Shown here: positions 6,623-14,476 of the stretch, piece after piece
Layout: each line of letters starts with the position of its first letter
How positions within the stretch are numbered: position 1 is the first letter of the stretch
Assembly: GCA_937936695.1 (NCBI GenBank)
Contig: CALHCK010000082.1
Span: 1 to 16,778 of the forward strand
Reading direction: 5' to 3'
Origin: an uncultured Polaribacter sp.
Lineage (GTDB): Bacteria; Bacteroidota; Bacteroidia; Flavobacteriales; Flavobacteriaceae
DNA length: 16,778 nt
Translations under genes and position numbers: made by a program
Notes under the pieces: generated by a model
Seen by the model: only the letters and a program-made list of their open reading frames with translations
What the model was told of the DNA's origin: nothing
Databases searched by the model: none

Positions 6623-8926
6623 TTAAAAATTAACTGAAATTTTTAATCTTGCTGAAAATGGAGTACCTGGAGTAAACGTAATATCTTCAACAGCCTCTGT
6701 TTCGCTAAACCCTTGGAAATTATTCCCTAAAAAAGTTTCTGTAGCAAATTGAGTTTCATTCCACTCTGTGTCAAATAAATTTTCTATAATTAAACCAAAA
6801 TTCCAGTTTTTATAGAAATTATAATTCAGGTTTAAATCAGTTACAAAATAACCTTCTGCTATAATTGAATTATCTTCATTTGCTGGTCTATCATCAATCA
6901 ATCTATAGTTTATATTTCCTGAAAATTTACCTAAATTTTTAACTGATAAACCTCCTGTTGATGTTAAGTCTGGTGCTAACGGAATAAAATCACTTCCATC
7001 AGGCTCATCAACACTTCTTGCTACAGTATAATTAATATCAAAGTTTCCGTATAACCATTTATTAAATTGGTAACGTGCACCAAAATCAATACCATAACGC
7101 TGAGATTCTCCACTAGGTTCTACAACACCACCGTCTCCAACGTATACAAATTCTTGTTCAGAATTTAAACTCCACAATGCTGCATTAATTACTAATTTAT
7201 CAATAGGTTTATATATAGTACCTAAATCAAATCCAAATGCCGAAGGAAGCGCTTTAGTTACAGGAGAATTAGGATCAAAGAATACTCTTGTATCATTAGA
7301 ATGAAAACCAAAACCAGCCTTAGCAAATAATTGTAAGTTTTTACTTGTAGAGTGAATAATGTTTAATTTAGGACTCACTAAAACCTCATCTTCTGTACGA
7401 TTTTCAAAGGTTGGTGTTAAAAAGTTATCATATCCAAATTTAAAATAGTCTAACCTCACCCCAGGATTAAAAGTCCATTTATTTTTTTTAATAGTTGCTT
7501 TTGCATAAGCAAAACCATTCAACTCATCAACATCTCCAAAAGAAAGTCTATCTAATGTTTCACGACGATTTTGAGAACGCGCTAATTCTACATCATTAAC
7601 ATCATCATATCTAAACCCAAGACCTGCATTTAATTTAAATTGAACATCATGTTCTTCTATATCAAATGAATATTGGTAATCTGTATCTGCACCAATAATA
7701 GTTCTACTTTCGCTTTGTCTAATTTGATCATTAAATCCGTTAGGACGATCTCCGTTTAAACTTTCTAAGAAAAAAGTAAAATTAGAATATAGTAAAAAGT
7801 CATACTTAGAAATATAAGCATTCGATTTAAGACGTTGATTATCATCTAATTTTTTAACATGATTAATTAATAAATTAGACCTACTAGTTTCTCCTCCTTC
7901 AGTATCATCTAACGCACCAAATCTACCAATTAATCCGCTTTCAACTGCTCTTGTTGGAATTTGTCCTGAAGCATCCCACTTGCTTTGAAAATGAGATAAT
8001 GATACTGTTAACTCTTGATCTATATAATTGTTATAATTATATCTTGTTAATACATTAAAACGATTAAAGTTCTGTGATGCATCAAAAAAACCATCTGTTA
8101 AAACTCCTTCCGATGCAAAGTAAGCACTACTATTTTCAGTATCTAATAATTTAAATAAACTAACTCCTCTAAGCGTATTAAACTGACCTGATTCTATTGA
8201 AATTAAATTTTCATCAATACGTTTTTTTGTTTTCAATTCTACATATCCTGCAGTATTAAAGTTTCCTTTATCAGCATAATACGGTCCTTTACCAAAATCA
8301 ATATTATTTATAGTTTCCGGAATTACAAAGTGTAAGTCAGCATACCCTTGTCCGTGTGCATGCGAAGGCATGTTTACAGGTAATCCATCTACACTTAAAG
8401 CCACATCGGTACCATGATCAATATCAAAACCTCTTAAAAACAGTTGTTCTGCTTTTCCTCCACCAGCGTGTTGACCTATTATTAAACCTGGTACTTTTCT
8501 AAGGATTTCTTGTGAAGATTTTACTGGCGTGTTTTTAACGTCTACATTCACAAAACTAGATAGTGTGTTTATTTTAGAAACAAGTACTACTTGATCTATT
8601 GATACCGGATTTTCATTCATAGATATGTTTACCGTTTTATCTAACTGGTCTTTAGTAATAGTAATTTCTTCTGTTTTATAACCAAGATTATAAAAGTAAA
8701 TTACGTCTCCTTCAGAAACACCTGCTACTTTATAATACCCTGATAAGGTTGTAGTTGTTGAAAATCCTGATGTTTTATTATACACTGCTACTCCTTCTAA
8801 AGGCAATCCCGTTTCACTGTCTTTTACTGTTCCGCTTATTTGATGACCGAACATTGTAGCAGCAAATAAAAAGCATACTACGTTTAATATATTTTTTAAC
8901 ATTATTTTATTTTTTGTCAATAACAT
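6623..8926 (-). CDS. TonB-dependent outer-membrane receptor with HAHGQG plug motif
   Basis: The product is 767 aa from the ATG at 8926. A second ATG at 8902 (residue 9) would give a cleaner signal peptide (MLKNILNVVCFLFAATMFG) and may be the true start. Residues ~28-103 form a CarboxypepD-regulatory-like domain (HQISGTVKDSETGLPLEGV), common in Bacteroidota receptors. The plug (~120-232) contains FLRGFDIDHGTDVALSVDG and MPSHAHGQGYADLHFVIPE. The rest is a beta-barrel ending in ...RLKISVNF with a terminal Phe. It should import a ligand across the outer membrane with TonB energy. It is embedded in the biosynthetic operon, behind the histidine-rich gene and before the E1 gene, so the likely ligand is the operon product or a metal complex of it. 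The HAHGQG plug subtype is, to my knowledge, often found near HupE/UreJ-like genes, and one lies at the right end of this window. Confidence 0.93.
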   Translation of the reverse strand: MLLTKNKIMLKNILNVVCFLFAATMFGHQISGTVKDSETGLPLEGVAVYNKTSGFSTTTTLSGYYKVAGVSEGDVIYFYNLGYKTEEITITKDQLDKTVNISMNENPVSIDQVVLVSKINTLSSFVNVDVKNTPVKSSQEILRKVPGLIIGQHAGGGKAEQLFLRGFDIDHGTDVALSVDGLPVNMPSHAHGQGYADLHFVIPETINNIDFGKGPYYADKGNFNTAGYVELKTKKRIDENLISIESGQFNTLRGVSLFKLLDTENSSAYFASEGVLTDGFFDASQNFNRFNVLTRYNYNNYIDQELTVSLSHFQSKWDASGQIPTRAVESGLIGRFGALDDTEGGETSRSNLLINHVKKLDDNQRLKSNAYISKYDFLLYSNFTFFLESLNGDRPNGFNDQIRQSESRTIIGADTDYQYSFDIEEHDVQFKLNAGLGFRYDDVNDVELARSQNRRETLDRLSFGDVDELNGFAYAKATIKKNKWTFNPGVRLDYFKFGYDNFLTPTFENRTEDEVLVSPKLNIIHSTSKNLQLFAKAGFGFHSNDTRVFFDPNSPVTKALPSAFGFDLGTIYKPIDKLVINAALWSLNSEQEFVYVGDGGVVEPSGESQRYGIDFGARYQFNKWLYGNFDINYTVARSVDEPDGSDFIPLAPDLTSTGGLSVKNLGKFSGNINYRLIDDRPANEDNSIIAEGYFVTDLNLNYNFYKNWNFGLIIENLFDTEWNETQFATETFLGNNFQGFSETEAVEDITFTPGTPFSARLKISVNF

Positions 8927-8931
8927 TCTAG

Positions 8932-8953
8932 TATAGGTGTAATTTTACCTACA
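8932..8953. repeat. Inverted repeat upstream of the TonB receptor gene
   Basis: The arms TAGGT (8934-8938) and ACCTA (8947-8951) have an 8-nt spacer, extended by a further matching pair (T8932/A8953) after one mismatch. It sits 6 nt upstream of the ATG at 8926, in the 70-nt gap between the histidine-rich gene and the receptor gene. It could be a small mRNA hairpin at the ribosome entry site or a protein-binding site. A 12-bp palindrome (TAAATCGATTTA, 8976-8987) lies in the same gap. In DNA this AT-rich either could be chance. Confidence 0.35.
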
Positions 8954-8996
8954 TTAATTGTTTATTTTTTTACTTTAAATCGATTTATAATTTTAT

Positions 8997-9476
8997 TTAT
9001 ATGTAGTTTTTATTTTGAGGTGGTTTTTTTATGTTTTCACAAAAACCTCTGCATAAATTATCATCTATCTTTGTAAAAATTGCTTTAGTTTCTAAATAAA
9101 AAGTTTCTTGTTCTTTATACGTTAGACTTTCTATTAATTTTGTGTGCTTGTCTATTTTATAAACTACAGCTTCTTTTTCTGGAGATCTATTTTCTTGATT
9201 GGTTGTTCCTTCTAATATTGAATTTACAAGTTCTATTATTTTATGATCGTGCTGTAATTTTACATAAGAATACCCTTTATTATGGGCATGATTACTCTTT
9301 TTTATTGATTTAGAATGAGAAAGCATTACATCTGGCTTTTCTAAAGCATGCACTATTGTATGCAAAAATGTATTTACTTCTGTATGCGCAGGACCTAGCG
9401 TATACAAAAAGCTCATAACAAGAATGATTGCTTTTGTAGTGAATGATTTTAACCTTTTTGATATAATGATATCCAT
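8997..9476 (-). CDS. Small secreted histidine-rich protein, unknown function
   Basis: The product is 159 aa. An N-terminal basic and hydrophobic stretch (KRLKSFTTKAIILVMSFLY, residues 7-25) looks like a signal peptide or membrane anchor, with possible cleavage after the GPA/HTE region near residue 30. The remainder has nine histidines, concentrated as SHSKSIKKSNHAHNKG (53-68) and LQHDH (74-78), plus a CxxxC pair (CRGFC, 142-146). I do not recognise a named family. It lies 34 nt after the NRPS gene and 70 nt before the TonB receptor gene. Position and composition suggest a periplasmic metal-binding helper for the receptor, which is an inference. A hairpin-forming palindrome precedes it at 9488-9509. 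Confidence 0.75.
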   Translation of the reverse strand: MDIIISKRLKSFTTKAIILVMSFLYTLGPAHTEVNTFLHTIVHALEKPDVMLSHSKSIKKSNHAHNKGYSYVKLQHDHKIIELVNSILEGTTNQENRSPEKEAVVYKIDKHTKLIESLTYKEQETFYLETKAIFTKIDDNLCRGFCENIKKPPQNKNYI

Positions 9477-9487
9477 AATATTTTTAC

Positions 9488-9509
9488 TTGTAAATACAAT
9501 TATTTACAA
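9488..9509. repeat. Perfect 9-bp inverted repeat between NRPS and histidine-rich genes
   Basis: The arms TTGTAAATA (9488-9496) and TATTTACAA (9501-9509) are exact reverse complements around a 4-nt spacer. The repeat fills most of the 34-nt gap between the NRPS stop and the ATG of the histidine-rich gene. On the minus strand it is followed by GTAAAAATA and not a T run, so it does not look like an intrinsic terminator. It may be an operator for an internal promoter, or an mRNA stem-loop that separates expression of the biosynthetic genes from the transport genes. Confidence 0.55.
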
Positions 9510-9510
9510 C

Positions 9511-12500
9511 TTATTCGTTTAATATTTTTGTGATTACCTCTTCTAAATATGCCGATATATTTGCAATAGTTTGCAGTTCAAATATCTTATTAAGTGGTGT
9601 TTTTAATTCAAAAGTTTCATTAATCCTGGTGGTTATCTGAATAGCCATTAAAGATTCTCCTCCCAACTCAATAAAATGATCATGTACTCCTATTTTAGTT
9701 TTATTAAATACAGCACACCATATATCAGTTATTTCTTGTTCTATTTCATTTCTTGGAGCTACGTATTCTAAGGTAGTTTCTACCAATACTGTGTTTATGC
9801 TTTTTAATATTTTTCTATCTATTTTTCCATTAGCAGACAGCGGAATGTTTTCTAACTGTTTATACTGCACAGGAACCATATATCTTGGTAGTTTCTGGCT
9901 AATAAACGCTCTTAATTCTTTTAAATCTACAGGCATAGGAGAAGAAAAATAAGCGGCTAAACTTTTTAAGCCTTCTTCATTTTCTATAACTATTACAGCA
10001 CAGTTTTTAATTGTTTTGTAAGAAAGTATATTGGCTTCAATTTCTCCTAACTCTATTCTATGTCCATTAATTTTTACCTGAAAATCTGTTCTACCCAAAA
10101 ATTCTAAAATTCCCTGAGAATTCAATCGAACTAAATCTTCTGTTCTATATATTTTTGAACCAGTTAGAAAAGGGTTTTCTATAAATTTAGCATCTGTAAG
10201 ATCTTGTCTGTCCCAATATCCACTAGAAAGTCCCAAACCTCCTAAATACAATTCTCCTACAACCCCTTGAGGAACTGGGTTTAAATATTTATCTAAAATA
10301 TAAGCCTGCATATTATCTATAGGTAATCCAATAGGAACTCCAGGTAATTTATCTTTATCGGGATTAAATTCGTGATAAATACAACCTATCGTAGCCTCAG
10401 AAGGTCCATATTCATTATATAATTTAACTTTACCTTTAAAGGCGTTAAAAATATAAAGACCTAATTCTGTTTTAAATTCATCACCTGTTACCGCCATCAC
10501 CTTAATATTACTATTTGAAAGGTCTAGCCCTTTTAAAAAGTTTAAATGCGCTGGGGTTAATTTTATAAAATCAATCGTATTGTCTTCTATTACATCTAAA
10601 ATAGAAAGATCTACCTCTGTGTTATCTTCTTGATATACATGAATAACTCCACCACAAATTAATGGAAGAAATACAGCATTTGCAGTAATATCAAAACCTA
10701 CAGTTGTAAACAACGGAATATTAGGTTGCTCTATAGCATGCTTATCAATATATGCCTCTTTTGTCCAATTTATATAGTTTGCTAATGCTTCATGTGTAAT
10801 TTTTACACCTTTTGGGTTTCCTGTTGATCCTGACGTATAAATTATAAAAGCTGTTGTTTGTTGTGCTATATTTATTAATGGATTTGTAGTTGCATACCCA
10901 TCTGTAACTTCATTTAATAATTCGTCTATAGCTAGCTTTCTAATAGAAAGTTCTTTATAATCTATAAGCTGTTTTTCTTCATGCCCTATAAAAAGTGAAG
11001 CTTTACTATCTTCTAATATATATGTAACCCTATCTTTAGGATAATTATGCGGAATTGGTATATAAGTAGCTCCCGTTTTAAGAACAGCCAAAACTGTAAT
11101 AATATATTCTGAAGAACGTTTAAGACATATTGCAACTTGAGACCCTATACCTATATTTTGAGCAAGTAAATAATGAGCCAGTTGATTTACTTTTCTGTTT
11201 AGTTCTTTATATAAAAGTACTTCTTGTTTAAACACAATACTTTTATCTAAAGCACTTTTATCAACCTGTTCTTCTATACGTGTTATAATATTTGTGTACG
11301 ATGTATTAACAAGTTCTTCATTATTTAATACATCTGTTATTTGTTTAAATTCTTTTGTTGTTAAAAGAGAAGGTTGCTCTATTACTTGGTCTTTTAAATC
11401 TATAAAAGCATCTAATAATGCAATAAAATGCTCTGGAATAAGCGCTTGTGTTTGCGCATCAAATACATGATTATTTACATCAAAATACAATTGAATTTCT
11501 CCTGTATTATGTAAATCATGTACATGTAAACGAATATGATGTCTAGGATCATGATGTCCAGAATGCATCCACTCTGAAACAACTGGAGTTCCATTAAAAT
11601 CTGGATAATCCGCATTAATATAATTAAACAAAACGTTAAAACTCCTATGTAAATCTGAACTAGAAGCTCCTGATGTTGCGTACTTCAGAAAAGAATTACT
11701 TTCTATCTGAATTTTTTTCAATAAAGACAAAAATGTTTCATTTTTATCAATTGTAGCAAAAACAGGAAATATTTCAACAAAAAAGCCAACTGTTTCTTTT
11801 GTTTGTTTTGAAGTTCTATTATGCGTTGGAGAACCAATAACTAATTGCTCTTGCCCACTAACTCTATATAAGTACGCAAAAAGTGTTGTTAAAAATATAT
11901 TATATAAAGATAAATGTTCTGTCCAAACACGAACTCCTTTTTCATTAGCTAGTAATCGTAGTTTTTTTGACCTTTCAAACCCTAATTTTACATGCAACCT
12001 ATTAGAATTTGTATCTAAATTAATAGCAGACTTATTATATAAACTAGGTACAGGCGGACTGTTTTTTATTTTATTTTTCCAATATTCTTTTGCTTTAGTA
12101 TTTATTTTTTGTTTGTTAACAAAGTCTTTATAAGAAGAAAAAACTTCCAAAGTTCTTAATGGTTCTCCGTTTTTAGACTTTTGATACAAATTAGTAATAG
12201 CAGAAAAAAGAATTCCATTACTCCAAGCATCTGTTATAAGATGGTGTTGATTTATATACCAAACATAATGAGATGTACTTAGTTTTATAAGTACACTATC
12301 TAACAAACAAGTTGTGATGTCAAATTTCTTAGCAACTCTATCCTTTTTCCAAACCTCATAAACTGCTATCGGATCTTGTTCATTAGAAAAATCAACAATT
12401 TCAAGAGTATAATTATGGTCTTGTAAAAATAATTGAAAAGGTTCTCCTTCTTTTACTACAAAAACAGATCTTAATGCATCATATCTATATAGTAATTCTT

Positions 12501-12648
12501 CAAAAGCTTTTTCAAAATGATTAACATCAATAGGAATCTTTAAGTCATAAGTCATAACCATATTATATACAGGAGACTCAGGATTTATTTCCTGCCCTAT
12601 CCATAGTAATGATTGTCCTTTTGTTAACGATTCGTAGTTATTATTCAT
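9511..12648 (-). CDS. Single-module non-ribosomal peptide synthetase (C-A-T)
   Basis: This 1045-aa module has a condensation domain (~1-430) with the active-site motif HHLITDA (135-141; His136 and Asp140), an adenylation domain (~455-950) and a thiolation domain (~965-1040). The adenylation domain shows IIYTSGSTGNPKG (602-614), YGPSE (747-751), the long GRTDFQVKINGHRIELGEIE segment (852-871) and the A10 lysine Lys942 (ANGKIDRK). The carrier serine is Ser999 in LGGESL. Mapping the ten pocket positions onto PheA by eye gives D-I-N-K-A-T-E-I-G-K, closest to known Asn codes (DLTKLGEVGK). No epimerase, thioesterase or reductase follows, so release must come from another protein or an acceptor molecule. 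It starts 15 nt after the carrier-protein gene and probably condenses the acyl group held on that carrier with its own amino acid. Confidence 0.95.
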   Translation of the reverse strand: MNNNYESLTKGQSLLWIGQEINPESPVYNMVMTYDLKIPIDVNHFEKAFEELLYRYDALRSVFVVKEGEPFQLFLQDHNYTLEIVDFSNEQDPIAVYEVWKKDRVAKKFDITTCLLDSVLIKLSTSHYVWYINQHHLITDAWSNGILFSAITNLYQKSKNGEPLRTLEVFSSYKDFVNKQKINTKAKEYWKNKIKNSPPVPSLYNKSAINLDTNSNRLHVKLGFERSKKLRLLANEKGVRVWTEHLSLYNIFLTTLFAYLYRVSGQEQLVIGSPTHNRTSKQTKETVGFFVEIFPVFATIDKNETFLSLLKKIQIESNSFLKYATSGASSSDLHRSFNVLFNYINADYPDFNGTPVVSEWMHSGHHDPRHHIRLHVHDLHNTGEIQLYFDVNNHVFDAQTQALIPEHFIALLDAFIDLKDQVIEQPSLLTTKEFKQITDVLNNEELVNTSYTNIITRIEEQVDKSALDKSIVFKQEVLLYKELNRKVNQLAHYLLAQNIGIGSQVAICLKRSSEYIITVLAVLKTGATYIPIPHNYPKDRVTYILEDSKASLFIGHEEKQLIDYKELSIRKLAIDELLNEVTDGYATTNPLINIAQQTTAFIIYTSGSTGNPKGVKITHEALANYINWTKEAYIDKHAIEQPNIPLFTTVGFDITANAVFLPLICGGVIHVYQEDNTEVDLSILDVIEDNTIDFIKLTPAHLNFLKGLDLSNSNIKVMAVTGDEFKTELGLYIFNAFKGKVKLYNEYGPSEATIGCIYHEFNPDKDKLPGVPIGLPIDNMQAYILDKYLNPVPQGVVGELYLGGLGLSSGYWDRQDLTDAKFIENPFLTGSKIYRTEDLVRLNSQGILEFLGRTDFQVKINGHRIELGEIEANILSYKTIKNCAVIVIENEEGLKSLAAYFSSPMPVDLKELRAFISQKLPRYMVPVQYKQLENIPLSANGKIDRKILKSINTVLVETTLEYVAPRNEIEQEITDIWCAVFNKTKIGVHDHFIELGGESLMAIQITTRINETFELKTPLNKIFELQTIANISAYLEEVITKILNE

Positions 12649-12663
12649 TTTTTGTATTCTTTT

Positions 12664-12909
12664 TTATTGTTTCTCAACTAGTTTAGTTTCTAAATAATCT
12701 GTTATGTGCAATACGGTCATAAAATTTTCTATAACCATTTCTTCAGGAAGCACTTTGCAACAAAATTCTTCCTCTAAAAATGCAATCAATTTCATCATTC
12801 CTAATGAATCTAAAATGCCGCTACCTAAAAGATCTTCTGTTGCTTCAATACTTTCATCAATCTCTTCGCTAGACAACTCTTCTATATATTTAATTATTTT
12901 CTCTTGCAT
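12664..12909 (-). CDS. Stand-alone acyl/peptidyl carrier protein
   Basis: This 81-aa acidic helical protein has the phosphopantetheine attachment motif GILDSLGMMKL; the serine in LDS (Ser35) would carry the 4'-phosphopantetheine. The length and the pattern ILDS-L-hydrophobic-hydrophobic match the discrete carriers used by D-Ala ligase-like and prolyl-AMP ligase-like enzymes (DltC, PltL, PigG types). It begins 1 nt after the ligase stop, so it is almost certainly the ligase's partner. The dehydrogenase would act on the aminoacyl thioester it holds, and the NRPS condensation domain would take it next. No phosphopantetheinyl transferase is in the window, so modification must come from elsewhere. 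Confidence 0.92.
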   Translation of the reverse strand: MQEKIIKYIEELSSEEIDESIEATEDLLGSGILDSLGMMKLIAFLEEEFCCKVLPEEMVIENFMTVLHITDYLETKLVEKQ

Positions 12910-12910
12910 T

Positions 12911-14476
12911 TTATTCTATTATAAGTTTTTCTATCTCTTTACGATTTATTTTTCCTGATGCTGTTCTAGGAAAATCTTTAAGTATTTCTATCTTATCAGG
13001 TATAGCGTATATGGGCATTTTCTTTTTACAAAAACTCTTTAAATCATCTATATCAATAGCTGTTTTTTGAGAAGGCATAATTACTGAAACAAGTATTTTT
13101 TGTTCTGTTTCTTCTAAATTAGCAACTATCGTAACAGCTTCTTCTATATTTGGATAAGAAGTAAGTATGTTTTCTATTTCTCCTAATTCAACTCTATAAC
13201 CTCTTATTTTAATTTGATGATCTTTTCTTCCTAAAAACAACAATCTTCCTTTTTCATCTTCTTTTACCTGATCTCCTGTTCTGTAATATATATGCGGAGC
13301 TCCTATAATATTTTCGTCTTTATAAAAAGACTCTTGAGTTCTTAAAGGATCATTCCAATATCCTTTCATCATAGTTGCTGTTCTTATCACAAGCTCTCCA
13401 ATAGCACCTTTACTCACTTCTTTATCTTCAGTATCTATTATTTTAAAATCAGTATTTCCCCAAACATAACCTATAGGAATCGTAGTGTTAGTTACTGGAG
13501 GAGTTTTTAAATGATAATAAGTACATTGATTGGTTTCTGTGGGGCCGTATATATTGCTAAATTTTGCAAAACTCCATAATTCCATTAAAGCTTTTAAATG
13601 CTTTGTTGGAAATACTTCTCCTGAAAAAAGAACCCATTGTAAAGAGCTCATGTTTCTGTTTTCTAACACACCACTTGTTAACATTTGAATTAAAGCTAAC
13701 GGAACAGAAAACCAAATGGTTATCTTTTCTTTCACTATTAAATCTGCCAAACTTGCAGGCATTTTTGTATGAGAATCTGAAACTATAATTGTTGTAGCAA
13801 GTGCGTATGGAGCTGCAAAATACCCTTGTACAGATGGATCAAAATGCAAAGGAGCATGCATTCCGTATATCGCATTTTCCATTTTATAAAGATCCGCTAC
13901 TAATGTTGTAAAAGCAAGCCCACTTGCATGAGTATGCATAATTCCTTTAGGAGTTCCTGTAGAACCTGAAGTGTACAAAATGTAAGCTAAGTCATCCCCT
14001 AAAATATTAATAGTTGTATAATTTGCTACATCTATATTAAAAATAGATTCCCAAGAAATAGTTTTACAGTTTGTTAACGGATTTGTAAGGCCTACTACAG
14101 AAATAAAATTTAAAAGTTCTGTGAGTTTTTTAAGTTTTCTATGTTGTTGAGGTATACTTATTACATGCTTAATACCACAGTCTTTTATTACAAATTCTGT
14201 ACGAGAAATTGGAGAAAAAGGGTCTAAAGGCACATACACACCTCCTGCTTTTAAAATTCCGTAAACAGCAATAGAAGTTTCTAAACTTCTATTCATATAA
14301 ATACCTACTCTATCTCCTTTTTTTATGCCTTCATTTATTAAATACGAAGCCAATTGGCTTGATTTCTTGTGTAACTCTAAAAACGTAATTACTTGAGATA
14401 GGTATTTAAAAGCAACTTTATTAGGTTTTTGCTTTGCCGCATTTTCTATAATATGTACTAATGTATATATAGACAT
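12911..14476 (-). CDS. Stand-alone amino-acid adenylating ligase (loads the carrier protein)
   Basis: This 521-aa ANL-superfamily enzyme activates a carboxylic acid with ATP and loads it on a carrier. Motifs are ILYTSGSTGTPKG (166-178), HFDPSVQGYF (211-220), GEVFP (286-290), IYGPTETNQCTYY (309-321), YRTGD (398-402), GRKDHQIKIRGYRVELGEIE (416-435) and the A10 lysine Lys509 (RTASGKINRK). The GEVFP and YGPTETN-C style is that of D-Ala/L-prolyl stand-alone ligases (DltA, PltF types). The pocket residues mapped by eye are D-P-Q-F-L-S-I-Q-C-K. Relative to the prolyl-ligase code as I remember it (DLLYLALVCK), Asp, Leu299, Cys331 and Lys agree and the rest do not, so proline is possible but not supported. 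Its ATG overlaps the dehydrogenase stop by one base (TAATG). Confidence 0.94.
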   Translation of the reverse strand: MSIYTLVHIIENAAKQKPNKVAFKYLSQVITFLELHKKSSQLASYLINEGIKKGDRVGIYMNRSLETSIAVYGILKAGGVYVPLDPFSPISRTEFVIKDCGIKHVISIPQQHRKLKKLTELLNFISVVGLTNPLTNCKTISWESIFNIDVANYTTINILGDDLAYILYTSGSTGTPKGIMHTHASGLAFTTLVADLYKMENAIYGMHAPLHFDPSVQGYFAAPYALATTIIVSDSHTKMPASLADLIVKEKITIWFSVPLALIQMLTSGVLENRNMSSLQWVLFSGEVFPTKHLKALMELWSFAKFSNIYGPTETNQCTYYHLKTPPVTNTTIPIGYVWGNTDFKIIDTEDKEVSKGAIGELVIRTATMMKGYWNDPLRTQESFYKDENIIGAPHIYYRTGDQVKEDEKGRLLFLGRKDHQIKIRGYRVELGEIENILTSYPNIEEAVTIVANLEETEQKILVSVIMPSQKTAIDIDDLKSFCKKKMPIYAIPDKIEILKDFPRTASGKINRKEIEKLIIE

